Positions 7,540-16,552 of a stretch of 64,000 nt of DNA are shown one piece after another. How positions within the stretch are numbered: the stretch's first letter is position 1; every line of letters starts with the position of its first letter. The position numbers were made by a program, and so were the translations under genes. Origin of the DNA: Sinohyriopsis cumingii (Eukaryota > Mollusca > Bivalvia > Unionida > Unionidae); the NCBI GenBank assembly GCA_028554795.2, contig CM068841.1, positions 25,291,308-25,355,307 of the forward strand. Reading direction: 5' to 3'. The notes below the pieces were generated by a model, which did no database searches, was not told where the DNA came from, and saw nothing but the letters and a program-made list of their open reading frames with translations.

Positions 7540-8848
7540 ATGATGCACCGAGAGTCTTGCGCCTGTTCCAAGACGGAACTGGATCTGTTTGCCATGCCCC
7601 CCACGATGATGACGATGCAAGAATCCCAATGGGTGGAATTTCACCCCGTCTCCTCACTGGCCGATTCTGCTCCCATCGAGTTTGAAATCAAGGGACAGCC
7701 CGAAGATTACATCGATCTGAATAGCAGTTACTTGTACTTGAAAGTCAAAGTTCTAGATAAGGATAATAAAGCAGTAGAAGACACTGAGAATATAGCTCCC
7801 GTCAACAATTTCATGCATTCCTTGTTCAGCTCAGTGGATTTGTACTTGAATAACAAACTAGTCAGCAGCAGCATGGATACTTACCCTTACCGTGCCTACC
7901 TGGAAAATCTCTTGACGTACGGAATAGATGCCAAGGATACTCATCTCAATGACTGCGTGCTGTGGGAACCTGACGAAGCGAAGGAGTTTGACACATTAAA
8001 AAAAAGACAATGACGGCTTTGTGGAAAGACAAAAGAAAATCCTAGGTGAACAGAGTTTAGAACTGATGGATCGTTTGCATTTGGACATGTGGTTGCAAGA
8101 GAAATATTTGCTGAACGGTGTCAATGTTCGCCTGAGACTGAATCGTAGCAGTGCCGCTTTCCATTTTTTGGCTGATACTGCTGCTGGCAATCCTAAACGC
8201 AAAATCGAGGAGGCCAAACTCTACGTACGACGCGTGGAAGTGTTACCCAAAGTAGGTAACGAAATCAGTCAAACGTTGAGCAGAACGACCGCCAAGTATA
8301 CCATACGACGTGTGGAAGTGAAAACGTTCACCATTCCTGCTGGACATCATTCCATGATCGAAGATCATCTGTTCCAAGGACAGTTACCCAAGCGTTTAAT
8401 CCTTGGTATGGTCGAGAATGAAGCCTTCAACGGAGCCTTCCCTAAAAATCCTTTCAACTTTCAACACTTCAAGGTGAAGAAAATCGAAGTCAGTCGCGAT
8501 GGCAAGACCTTGTGTACCCGACCTTTCGAACCTGACTTTAGTGACGAGAAGATGAATTACTTGAGATCGTACTTGTCCCTGTACGAAGCCACCGGCCAGT
8601 TAGGAACCAACACCAGTCACGGCATTACGTACGACGATTACGCAGGAGGCTATGCTTTGTGGGCTTTCGATTTCACTCCAGACCAAGGCAGCGACGAGGG
8701 ACATTTTCACCCTATAAAATCTGGCCAGATTCGTGTGGAACTTCAGTTTGCAGATAAACTGACAGCGACAGTCAACGTCATCCTGTATGCAGAATTCGAT
8801 AATACGATAGAAATCAACAGTTTGAGAGAAGTCATTCTAGATTACTAG
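7540..8848 (+). pseudogene. Double-jelly-roll major capsid region (fossil, broken)
   Basis: The phrases ELDLFAMPPTMMTMQESQWV, IEFEIKGQPEDYIDLNSSYL, NNFMHSLFSSVDLYLNN and DTYPYRAYLENLLTYG are diagnostic of the Polinton/adintovirus major capsid protein, which forms the pseudo-hexameric capsomers. The later half keeps family features such as GHHSMIEDHLFQGQLPKRL and EIEFDNTIEIN-like strands near the end. The region is about the expected length for the family but is broken in this copy, which argues that element 1 is not fully functional. Confidence 0.88.
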
Positions 8849-8853
8849 AAGTC

Positions 8854-9360
8854 ATGGAAGACTGTTATCCCTCTTTACCTAGTGGAGAAACTTTAAAGAT
8901 GAAATGTGAGGAGACCAGGGAAGAAGAAGAATGTCAAGACAAAGACGAAGACGTTGTCATGATAAAGTCAAGATGGCCAGAACAAGAAGCCCATTTAGTC
9001 TCCTGTTTTGCCAAACACTTGGTCGAAAAAATGACGGAATTGATCAAGAAAAATTGCTATGGATGTCAAAACGCTCATCCCAGTCAAATTCAACACGATA
9101 AATGCCTGATGTTGAGTCAAGAAGAAAAATTGGACGAGTATCTGGACGAAGCTTGGAGTCTCATCTCGGACGAAGACGTGTTGCACCAGTGGTATAAAGA
9201 CTTGCGTGAACATTCTTGTCCACCATTAACCACTCAAGAGATCCATCGTATCGAAGCTCTCCTGAATCAGAGTGAGGAGACGAAACGAAGAAACGGTTAT
9301 TTGTCAGACATTTTCAAGCAAAATGTCAGGATCGAATTGACGACTTATTATTACCTGTGA
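8854..9360 (+). CDS. Conserved Polinton protein with CxxC-H motif
   Basis: The 168-residue acidic protein contains NCYGCQNAHPSQIQHDKCLM at about residues 67-86, a Cys/His cluster that could bind zinc. I recognise the C-GC-PSQ-H-CL pattern as recurrent among Polinton proteins that lie between the major capsid and protease genes. The first 40 residues are very acidic. It begins six bases after the capsid region. Function is unknown. Confidence 0.55.
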   Translation: MEDCYPSLPSGETLKMKCEETREEEECQDKDEDVVMIKSRWPEQEAHLVSCFAKHLVEKMTELIKKNCYGCQNAHPSQIQHDKCLMLSQEEKLDEYLDEAWSLISDEDVLHQWYKDLREHSCPPLTTQEIHRIEALLNQSEETKRRNGYLSDIFKQNVRIELTTYYYL

Positions 9361-9383
9361 AGAAGAAAAAAAACAACACACAA

Positions 9384-9944
9384 ATGGATACCTGGGAGCT
9401 TTATTACCTTTTGAACCACAGTTCGTATACAGCTTCTTGGAATCCTGTCGTCTGTGCTAAAGATGAACTCCCTCATCGCAAACCTAAAGACCATCAATCT
9501 TACGTAATCAACACGGACGACAGTCATCTCCCAGGAACCCACTGGGTAGCCGTCTACTTTCGTCAAGAAGGATGTGTGGAATATTTCGATTCGTACGGAT
9601 TGCCTCCTTTGGAAGACGATATCATTGACTTTATGAGAAGAAATGCTCAAACCACCCGATTCAATAACGTGAAATTACAAGGCACAGATTCCTTGGTGTG
9701 TGGACAATATTGTGTGTATTTTCTGCATCATCGCAGCCTGGGCTATTCCTTAGAACATTTAGTGACTCATTTTGATCCTCGTTCTTCTTCAAGAAACGAT
9801 GTGAAAGTAGATCGATGGTTTTGTGACCATTATGCTTATCTTTTGTCTCAAGCTAGGAAACATAGTGTCAATCAATGGTCTAATGACTTCCAACAGTGGA
9901 AATCACAATTTCATTCACAACGTTGTCAGCCCTGTTTAAAGTAG
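9384..9944 (+). CDS. Adenain/Ulp1-type cysteine protease
   Basis: The 186-residue product is the maturation protease of the element. The catalytic set is His53 in GTHWVAVYF, Asp69 in YFDSYGLPP, Gln99 in KLQGTDS and Cys106 in LVCGQYCVYF, the order found in adenovirus endopeptidase and Ulp1-like enzymes. The family cleaves precursor capsid and core proteins during virion maturation. The ATG at 9384 is the first methionine that leaves the family fold intact. An AATAAA follows 110 bases downstream. Confidence 0.92.
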   Translation: MDTWELYYLLNHSSYTASWNPVVCAKDELPHRKPKDHQSYVINTDDSHLPGTHWVAVYFRQEGCVEYFDSYGLPPLEDDIIDFMRRNAQTTRFNNVKLQGTDSLVCGQYCVYFLHHRSLGYSLEHLVTHFDPRSSSRNDVKVDRWFCDHYAYLLSQARKHSVNQWSNDFQQWKSQFHSQRCQPCLK

Positions 9945-10185
9945 ATTGTCAACTGAGAAAAAATGTTTGTGATTTGAAAAAATTGTTTGATGTTATATTG
10001 TTGGATTATTGTTAAAAATGTTAGAGTTGTTGTTTAGTGTTAAGTGATTATTGAATAAAAAATGTTGTGTTTTGAAAAAAAATGCCTTTGTCTTTTGTTT
10101 AGCTATAAGAATGTTGGATTGATGCTCTTTAATTTCTTACTATCCCTCTCATGACACTCATTGAACGTTGCGACTCGAAAACCGT
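9945..10185 (+). promoter_or_regulatory. Protease 3' region with AATAAA at 10,054
   Basis: No ORF is supported here. The stretch is T/G-rich with a polyadenylation hexamer at 10,054-10,059 followed by TGTTGTGTTTT, a typical GU-rich downstream element. The protease transcript therefore appears to end by ordinary polyadenylation, unlike the three genes to its right. Confidence 0.55.
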
Positions 10186-10214
10186 GGGGATGTTTTCCTT
10201 CACGTCCGCGCTTT
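10186..10214 (+). promoter_or_regulatory. Shared upstream box, copy of gene A
   Basis: GGGGATGTTTTCC followed by TTCACGTCCGCGCTTT lies about 65 bases before the gene A start. The same box occurs before genes B and C, always followed within 15 bases by a weak TATA-like stretch. It is probably the core promoter or an activator site of this gene set. Confidence 0.65.
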
Positions 10215-10277
10215 GACTTTAAGAACCGGGGCAGTTTCCAGTCTAACCATCCATTGTCGACTCATCCTCCTACGAAG

Positions 10278-10475
10278 ATGTGCTCCAAACTAGCTAAGCT
10301 CAACGAAGCCTACGTGAATTTGCATAGGGTCAGACACAGTCTGATACCGAAGCCAGAAGAAATAGAGAATGTGAGAATGCTAAAAGTTACTGAAGACCTA
10401 ATAGAAGAGCTCTTCAGAGAAGAAGTGAACAGGGAGAAAGAAGAATGGACAGAGAAGTACAGACTTCAGAGATAG
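10278..10475 (+). CDS. Coiled-coil gene A of the triplicated right-end cassette
   Basis: The ATG at 10,278 gives 65 residues: a charged helical protein with EDLIEELFREEVNREKEEW, predicted by eye to form an amphipathic helix or coiled coil. The helix core resembles ARKMIEEMIEEEVKRL in gene C and ARRILNELAAEAIVEEA in gene B. The gene lies between a shared upstream box and a histone-type stem-loop. A CAG/CAA run and further open sequence follow it. No known domain is recognised. Confidence 0.5.
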   Translation: MCSKLAKLNEAYVNLHRVRHSLIPKPEEIENVRMLKVTEDLIEELFREEVNREKEEWTEKYRLQR

Positions 10476-10517
10476 CAGCAACAGCAGCAACAACAACAAC
10501 AACAGCAGCAGCAGCAA
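10476..10517 (+). repeat. CAG/CAA triplet run
   Basis: About fourteen CAG or CAA triplets follow gene A. They could be a simple-sequence expansion in the transcript. The open stretch after the run ends before the stem-loop at 10,674. Confidence 0.7.
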
Positions 10518-10673
10518 CCTGAACCTGACAGAGGCTTTGTCGATTTTCGTATCGACACCAAAGAGTTCTTCTTCTCTTTCCGAAGAAGCAGACCTATTGC
10601 CAGAAAGTCTATCCTCAGAGGACATCGCATTCTTAGAAACTAACAGATTGCCGTAGCAAACAAAAAAAAAAAC

Positions 10674-10694
10674 AGCCCTTTTCAGGGCTACCCA
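10674..10694 (+). promoter_or_regulatory. Histone-type 3'-end stem-loop, gene A
   Basis: AGCCCTTTTCAGGGCT (10,674-10,689) forms a 6-bp stem with a TTTC loop and is followed directly by ACCCA, the flank seen in metazoan replication-dependent histone mRNAs. A-rich sequence precedes it. A purine-rich TAGAAAAGAAATAAC follows at 10,701-10,715 where a U7-binding downstream element would lie. No AATAAA is present between gene A and the stem-loop. Confidence 0.75.
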
Positions 10695-10715
10695 ATACTC
10701 TAGAAAAGAAATAAC

Positions 10716-11050
10716 CATCCATTTGCCAATGTGTGTAGGTAGAGTAGTGTGAATATAAACACTAACTCTTTTTTTAAAAAAATGTGAGGGTATGTGATTG
10801 TGTGTTTGTGTTTGTAAGTGATCACGTACGTTGGTATGGATAGTAGATTAAAATAATGTTTTTTGGTGTTTGAGGTGTAGATTTGGGGTTAGATTGGATT
10901 GATTTGCGTATGTAAATAGTCTATTGAAGTGATTTATAAAAAAATTTAAAATAGTGATGGGTAGCATAAAAAAGTGAGTGAGTGTTTCTTTTAGGTCCGC
11001 GCGTTGTTGTTTTAGGTCATGATCTAGCTAAGATCAATTTTATGTTTTTT
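10716..11050 (+). repeat. Inter-gene spacer, first copy of duplicated module
   Basis: No ORF is supported. The first 60 bases (CATCCATTTGCCAATGTGTG onward) recur almost exactly at 11,535-11,595. Near the right end, 11,018-11,050 carries TGATCTAGCTAAGATCA, a 6-bp inverted repeat around a 5-base centre, which recurs at 11,781. A partial box, TAGGTCCGCGCGTTG, lies at about 10,992. The spacer was duplicated with the genes. Confidence 0.65.
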
Positions 11051-11091
11051 AGGGGGATGTTTTCCATCACGTCCGCGCTTTCAGTATAAAT
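11051..11091 (+). promoter_or_regulatory. Shared upstream box and TATA, gene B
   Basis: AGGGGGATGTTTTCC and CATCACGTCCGCGCTTT (11,051-11,081) are followed by GTATAAATTG (TATA at 11,084). The ATG of gene B is about 60 bases downstream. Confidence 0.65.
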
Positions 11092-11147
11092 TGAAACTCG
11101 CTCAGCAGTCTAGCTACCCTTGTTAATTGATCAACACCACCAGAAGA

Positions 11148-11459
11148 ATGAACACCAGAATTGTGAAACTGCTAGAACTCCAGATGCACCTGGAATATGC
11201 CAGGCGCATACTAAATGAACTGGCCGCGGAGGCCATTGTCGAAGAAGCAAGAATGAAAGAGGAGGAGGAGGAAAGAAGAAGAAAAGAAGAGGAGAGAAGA
11301 AACAAAGAAGAGGAGAGAGGAAATTTCAGAATCCCAGAGACAGAAAATTGGGATTCTGAAGCCACATATCCCGCCTCTGCACTCCCAAGAAGAAAGGTGA
11401 AAGGAGACTGGGGAAGAAGATGCGTGTGTGGCGCCAGGCCAGGAAGGTGCCATCATTAG
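11148..11459 (+). CDS. Coiled-coil gene B of the triplicated cassette
   Basis: The ATG at 11,148 gives 103 residues. Residues 5-60 are a long charged helix (LLELQMHLEYARRILNELAA, then a Glu/Arg-rich run EEEEERRRKEEERR). The C-terminal part contains a CVCGARPGRCHH tail with three Cys and two His that could bind a metal. It shares helix pattern, upstream box, 3' stem-loop and spacer with genes A and C. Function is unknown. Confidence 0.5.
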   Translation: MNTRIVKLLELQMHLEYARRILNELAAEAIVEEARMKEEEEERRRKEEERRNKEEERGNFRIPETENWDSEATYPASALPRRKVKGDWGRRCVCGARPGRCHH

Positions 11460-11491
11460 ATAGGTGCATCTGGAGTTTAAAAAAAACCAAC

Positions 11492-11512
11492 AGCCCTTTT
11501 CAGGGCTACCCA
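11492..11512 (+). promoter_or_regulatory. Histone-type 3'-end stem-loop, gene B
   Basis: An identical AGCCCTTTTCAGGGCT plus ACCCA lies 32 bases after the gene B stop, again preceded by A-rich sequence and followed by CTAGAAAAGAAATAAC at 11,518-11,533. There is no AATAAA between gene and stem-loop. Confidence 0.75.
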
Positions 11513-11742
11513 ATACTCTAGAAAAGAAATAACTATCCATTTGCCAATGTGTGTAGGTAGAGTAGTGTGAATATAAACACTAACTCTTTATTAATAGTGA
11601 GAGTGTATGTGTTTGTGTGTTAGTGATTGTGTTTGTAACTGCTCACGTAAGTTCGTGTGAATAGTAGATTATGGGTTTCTTTATTGTTTCTTAGCGTATG
11701 TGGAGAGTATAGTTAGGGTTTTATTATATGAAATGAGAAAGT
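11513..11742 (+). repeat. Inter-gene spacer, second copy
   Basis: No ORF is supported. The first 80 bases repeat the spacer after gene A (10,695-10,770) almost exactly; the rest has drifted. Confidence 0.6.
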
Positions 11743-11854
11743 AGGGGGATGTTTTCCTTCACGTCCGCGCGTTGTTTGGTCATGATCTAGCTAAGATCAA
11801 TTTTATGTTTTTTAGGGGGATGTTTTCCATCACGTCCGCGCTTTTCGTATAAGA
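11743..11854 (+). promoter_or_regulatory. Double upstream box and TATA, gene C
   Basis: Two copies of the box occur here: 11,743-11,770 (variant ending GTCCGCGCGTTG) and 11,814-11,843 (ending GTCCGCGCTTTT). Between them lies the TGATCT/AGATCA inverted repeat shared with the gene B promoter. A GTATAAGAAC stretch follows at 11,847. Gene C starts about 55 bases later. Confidence 0.65.
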
Positions 11855-11903
11855 ACCCACAGTATTCGTCGTTCAAACCATTCTACGGAATAACAGATAC
11901 AAG

Positions 11904-12503
11904 ATGGAAGTGTCAGCGTTGTTTAATGATTTAAGAAATGTTTACTTTTGGATGATGAATGGAGAGTATACTATTGAAAGGATAGAAAGAGAATGGAGGT
12001 TGAGAAAAAGTCTTGACTATGTCAATGAACTACAATTAGCGAGGAAGATGATAGAGGAGATGATAGAGGAAGAAGTTAAGAGATTGAGAGGATTGATTCA
12101 AACAGAGTATGTAAGAGTGGGGACTATAAAAGAGTCTATGGACAAGGTAAAAGCTGTGAGATGCTATTTAGAAGAGCTAGAGAAATGGTCAGAGTGGAAG
12201 TTCGTGAAAAGGGGCATTGAACAACTAAAGAAAGCGGAAGAAAAGATGAAAAAGATAATAGAGGAAGAAGTGCAGAAAATTAAGGACAGGTGGGCAAAAG
12301 ATAGAAAAGAACAAGAGAATAGAAAAGAACAAGAGAATAGAAAAAAAAAAGAAGAATATGAGAGACTGAACAATAACTGGATAAAAATCCAACAGAAGTT
12401 CCGAGCCATGGGTCACCCGGACTGGATACCGGAAAATGAAAAGAAGAAGAAAAAAGGAATTTGGGGAAAGATTAGGGGCTGGATGAGGAAATGGAGGAAA
12501 TAG
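11904..12503 (+). CDS. Coiled-coil gene C of the triplicated cassette
   Basis: The 199-residue product is the longest of the three. It is almost entirely charged helix with heptad-like patterning (ARKMIEEMIEEEVKRLRGLI at about 54-73, IEQLKKAEEKMKKIIEEEV at about 105-125), a short tandem repeat RKEQEN(RKEQEN), and a basic Trp-containing end (GIWGKIRGWMRKWRK) that could bind nucleic acid or membrane. I do not recognise a family. The context suggests a non-structural gene acquired or amplified at the right end of the element. Confidence 0.6.
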   Translation: MEVSALFNDLRNVYFWMMNGEYTIERIEREWRLRKSLDYVNELQLARKMIEEMIEEEVKRLRGLIQTEYVRVGTIKESMDKVKAVRCYLEELEKWSEWKFVKRGIEQLKKAEEKMKKIIEEEVQKIKDRWAKDRKEQENRKEQENRKKKEEYERLNNNWIKIQQKFRAMGHPDWIPENEKKKKKGIWGKIRGWMRKWRK

Positions 12504-12515
12504 AAAAAAGCCAAA

Positions 12516-12536
12516 GGCCCTTTTCAGGGCCACGCA
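12516..12536 (+). promoter_or_regulatory. Histone-type 3'-end stem-loop, gene C
   Basis: GGCCCTTTTCAGGGCC is preceded by CCAAA and followed by ACGCA, very close to the histone consensus. Relative to genes A and B the first stem pair has changed from A-T to G-C on both sides, a compensated change. CTCGAAAAGAGAATGAC at 12,542-12,558 resembles a histone downstream element. The stem-loop begins only 12 bases after the stop. Confidence 0.8.
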
Positions 12537-12599
12537 TATTTCTCGAAAAGAGAATGACTTTTCAATTGCCTACCCCTTGTTTTAAAATAATTTTTTTAA

Positions 12600-12850
12600 A
12601 AATTTAAAAAAAAAAAAAATCCCATATTCAAATCCCCTTGTCCCTAGACAGACCCAAACTCTATTGACCATGTTCAATTTTCTCTTGTCCCTAGACAGTC
12701 CCAAACTCTATTCCCATGTAATGCTAATTCCCCTTGTCCCCAGATTGTCCCACGATTTTTCTCCATGTTAAATTTACATAGTCCCCAGGGTACAACCCTC
12801 CTAGTTTAACATTAAAGTCCCATAGTCCCTAGGGTATCCCCATTCACTAC
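12600..12850 (+). repeat. Right-end degenerate repeat block of element 1
   Basis: After a poly-A/T stretch, units of about 45-50 bases recur with decay: CCTTGTCCCTAGACAG occurs at about 12,640 and 12,689, and weaker forms (TTGTCCCCAGATTGTCCC, ATAGTCCCCAGGGTA, ATAGTCCCTAGGGTA) follow to about 12,835. This is probably the right terminal repeat. Its partner would be outside the window. The exact end cannot be fixed; a CACT at 12,845-12,848 is one candidate. Confidence 0.5.
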
Positions 12851-15165
12851 TTATGTTCATGACATGTTGGTGCAATGTGAGAGTACTGTCCAGAGTAACA
12901 CCTCGGTTTCGTACTGATTGTGTGAATTTAATGTTGGTGTTGCTGATATTTATTGTTTGAGGTAAAGTATGTGAATGAGAAAGTCTTTGTGTTGTGATCA
13001 GAATGGCCTCAGTTTTATCATCATTCATCTGCAGCTTGTTACATGTCATCCATGATTTCACATCAGAAATGCACCTCTCTACACCTTGGATGGTAGCATC
13101 AGCTTCAGTTGTGTGGCTGGATTTGTATATTTGGGTGTCATCAGCGTACAATTGGTGAGATACTGGATGATGATCTATGACACTTGAGAGCGACTGAGTG
13201 TACAGAATGAAGAGAACAGGTCCAAGAACAGACCCCTGTAGAACACCACAACATATATCAACTGGGCTGGAGTGTATTCCATTTGCAGACACAATTTGTG
13301 TCCTGTTGACCATGTAGGACTTGAACCACAGTAAGGCTGTATCATGAATGCCAAATATATGCTGGAGACGGTAAAGTAATATATCAGGGTCTATTGTGTC
13401 AAATGCTGCAGACAAATCAAGGAGGGTGAGGACTGTAATCTTTCCGCTATCCAACGCAGAGAGAATGTCATTAACTACTTTTAGAAGAGTAGTTTCAGTA
13501 CTGTGACAAGGGCGATATGCAGATTATACATTGCTAAAAAGACTGTTTGAATTTAGATGAGATACAGGCTTGGATAGAACAACCTTTTCTAAGATTTTTT
13601 ATATGAATGGGAGATTAGAAACTGGGCGGTAGTTCTTTAAATCGTTATTGTCTAGTGTTGGTTTCTTCAGCAGAGGCTTTACAATGGCAGTTTTGAAAAA
13701 TGATGGGAATTCCTCGGATGAGAGAGAGGTATTAATAACATCAATTAGTGAAGGCAGTAATGGATCTAAGCACTCCAGCAGCAGTGATGTTGGAATTGGA
13801 TCAAGTTCACATGACTTTGGTGTACATTTCATCAGGATTGTACGTACGAAATCCATAGAGACAGGTTCAAATGCTGCTAATGGTTGCCGCTCAAATTCTG
13901 TATCCCAACTGTATGGTGACGACGAGTCAGTTGAAATTGTGTTGTCAAGCTTATCTCTAATGGTTTGTACTTTGTCACGGAAGAAATTTGCAAACATGTC
14001 CGGAAGGTCGACTGGAGAGAAGGTAGTTGGAAGTGGTGTAGATTTGTTCCTTGACATTAGCTTGTTAGTAATCTCGAAGAGCTCTTTGCAGCTGAAACTT
14101 TCCATGATCTTAGTAATGTAATGGGCTGATTTCGCTGCATGGACTATATTTGTGACATTTTTCTAAGCGGCTTCATAGATTTGCTTATGAATAGTGAGTC
14201 TGGTGGAAAGCCAGAGCCTCTCAGCTTTACGGCGGCCTCTTTTAGCAGTGCGAAGCTGGTCCCTAACACTGCTATACCATGGAGAACACTTTTGAATTGA
14301 TACTCTGCACTTGGTAGCTGGGGCATGTTTGTCAAGCAATGAACGCAGGCAGTTATCGAGTTGTTCTGCGGTAGGAGGTAAGCAAGTTGTTAGGTTAGCT
14401 TGGATGCCGTGCATTAGTTTGGTTCTGTTTATCATACGGAGGTTTCTCTTAGTGGAAGATAAAGGTGGAGTGACTGATATGTCAAGATGGCATATAATGC
14501 AGAGGTGATCTGATGCAAGGTCATGGGATACCACGGAGGACCGTAGAATGTTATCATCAGGTCTATGAAGAATCCAGTCTAAAATGTGACTATGCTTATG
14601 GGTGGTTTGGTTACTGACTGTTTGAGGTTGAAAACATTAATGGAATCTATGAGTTTTGATGTATTTGAGTTTCCGAGACAGTCAAAGTGAAAGTTGAAAT
14701 CTCCAAGAATAATCAGGTTGCCACCTATCGAATTTCCATAGTCCAGGAGATTTGGAAACTGCTCCAGAAAAGAGAGAGTCAGCTAGCTTGTTTTTTCTAC
14801 TAGGAGGAGGGCGGTATAGGCAGAAAAAATCGACTGACCTTTGCTCCAGTGTGAGTGTGGTTTGGACTAGTTCAAACGATGTGTGGTCGAAATTGAATGT
14901 TGTGGTGTGGTTAAGACGTTTTATCATGGAGTTCTTTGTGATGACAGCAATTCCACCTCCGCGAGAAAAACGGAGGAACGACTTGATAGAGTAACCAGTG
15001 GGTGTTAGATCCGCATACTTGGGCTCATCGCCTGATGCTTTTAGCCATGTTTCTGTCAGAAAACAAATACGTCAGTATTCTGGTCGATGATAAAATTAAC
15101 TATTTCTGTGCGCTTTTCCGGTGGTCCTACTGACTGGGCATTGAATAATGCAAGAAACGGGGGGG
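12850..15165 (-). mobile_element. LINE (CR1/L2/Jockey group), EN and RT
   Basis: Reading on the minus strand, an endonuclease starts near 15,150 (ALFNAQSVGPPEKRTEIVNF), continues with GGNLIILGDFNFHFD at about 14,700, then the reverse transcriptase from 14,105 (LKNYRPVSNLP, DLSAAFDTIDPDILL, GVLQGSVLGPVLFILYT, LYADDTQIY with YADD at 13,137-13,148). The frame is interrupted several times. Coding sequence stops abruptly after TLTLHQHVMN at about 12,852, before the usual end of the RT domain. Because LINEs normally lose their 5' end, this 3' loss suggests that element 1 inserted here and the rest lies beyond the window. Confidence 0.85.
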
Positions 15166-15837
15166 GGTAACTTTAAATTTCAGTGTAAATAAGTCCGAAA
15201 TTAGCGAAATCGTATATTAAAGAACTACTTCAAGTAAATTACACACTAAATTTCCATCCACCATCACACGCTTTTTCCACTAAATTTCGCCTTACGCGTA
15301 AATGTATTCGGATTACGCGTTTTCGGTATATCACCCCTCCAATTTTTTTTAATAATTTGTTTTCTCATTTTTATTAACATCCCATTAATCCCACAGACCG
15401 TAATTTAGAAAAGACGACTTCTGTGTAACTACGATATAAGAGTAGGCTTGTCTGTAGACTTGCATGCTCTTTCCTAACGGTTTTGAACTCAGTTTCTATT
15501 TATAGCAGCTGCATGGCTTAGTTTGGAGAGAACAGACTGGTTTTAACTTCTAATCATTGCGCGCTCATTCTTTGTTCAAATTGATAATTAGTACAGAACC
15601 AGTCTGTAGGTATTTGGCGCTAAAAATCAAGTCGGATTTGTTCTACTCGATACGTGTGTTAGAGCAAATACGTTTTTCAAATAATTTCACAGATGTATTA
15701 GAAAAGATGAAAAATCGATTCAGAGATGAATACATGGACTACATATTACAGAGTTCCATTCTAGGGCAGCTTCATGCCCCTTACAGGTTGTGTAGAAAGG
15801 ATTTTAATATTGGTCATCGTGGTAAAAGAAAGAAACC
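15166..15837. other. Unassigned interval
   Basis: No gene can be supported. A 94-codon ORF at 15,557-15,841 (plus) has no recognised domain but abuts the hAT-like coding region, so it could be part of that element. The rest is AT-rich unique sequence. Confidence 0.4.
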
Positions 15838-16552
15838 ATGAATTGGCTCGTTTTCCTAACTCCAGTACTATTTTTGTTTTTTTATAAAGCAGAACTAAAT
15901 TGTGGACACGAATTTTATAAATGCAGGGGCGTTATGTACCGAGTTCTTAAAAGAACACGGACTACCCCTAGCGGTAGAAGACTACACTGGTCCGTTGTTC
16001 AAACGGATGTTTCCCGATTCCAAAGTTGCAGAAAATATACATGTGCAAGAACAAAATCATCTAATATTGTTAGGTGCTTAGCAGAAGATACTTCAATTAA
16101 AATTGCAGAAGCCATGCAAATTGGGCCGTTTAGTATTGCAACAGACAGGAGTAGTGATTATGATGACAAAAAGTTGTACCCAGTCTGTGTAAGAGAATTT
16201 GACAACGAAAAGGGCAAAGTCAGAGTGTCCTTCTTTCATTACCAGAATTAAAAGAAGATTCCACTGGAGAACAATATTTTATTTGCCTGATAATGCTTTG
16301 AATAAATATATGTTGGCAGAACTGTATGGGGTTTTCAACTGATGCTGCATCAGTGATGACTGGAATTCATAAAGAATTTGCATTCTGTATTTGTACGTAT
16401 TCTATATTTTGTACATATCAGGTTTTCTCTATCATATGATGCACCTTGCTGCAGGAAATGCTGAATTAGATAAATTAGAAGGAGAACTCCTGAAGTATCA
16501 AATTGGCACTTTACCTGACGATGTACTTCATGGGGACAGAGTTGATTTTTTC
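15838..16552 (+). pseudogene. hAT-like transposase, N-terminal and middle part (decayed)
   Basis: Several frames carry hAT-type transposase phrases in the right order: HGLPLAVEDYTGPLFKRMFP near 15,955, IGPFSIATDRSSDYDDKKLY near 16,120, FSTDAASVMTGIHKEF near 16,335 and LPDDVLHGDRVDFF near 16,515-16,550. The coding sequence shifts frame and contains stops, so it is dead. It breaks off where the Mutator-like element begins and resumes at 40,249 with LKDPITGIYKFSVL. This gives the oldest layer of the local insertion stack. Confidence 0.75.

Larger units (their letters stand above)
1..12850 (+). mobile_element. Polinton/adintovirus-like element 1 (fossil, right part only)
   Basis: The module set is that of Polintons and adintoviruses: packaging ATPase, retrovirus-like integrase, penton-like and double-jelly-roll capsid regions, and adenain-type protease, nearly all on the plus strand. 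The left end lies outside the window, so no polymerase or left inverted repeat can be seen. The right limit is placed near 12,850, where a degenerate repeat block stops and minus-strand LINE sequence begins abruptly in the middle of its coding region. Most frames are open, so the copy looks fairly young, but it is broken: at least two capsid regions do not read through. The target duplication cannot be checked here. Confidence 0.88.

Noticed and set aside
10674-12536. Bacterial-type intrinsic terminators
   Set aside because: The hairpins have no T tract after them, the context is animal DNA, and the ACCCA flank plus purine element fit histone 3' ends better.
13648-14121. A 157-codon plus-strand gene
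   Set aside because: It is the antisense of the LINE reverse transcriptase, which is clearly recognisable on the minus strand.
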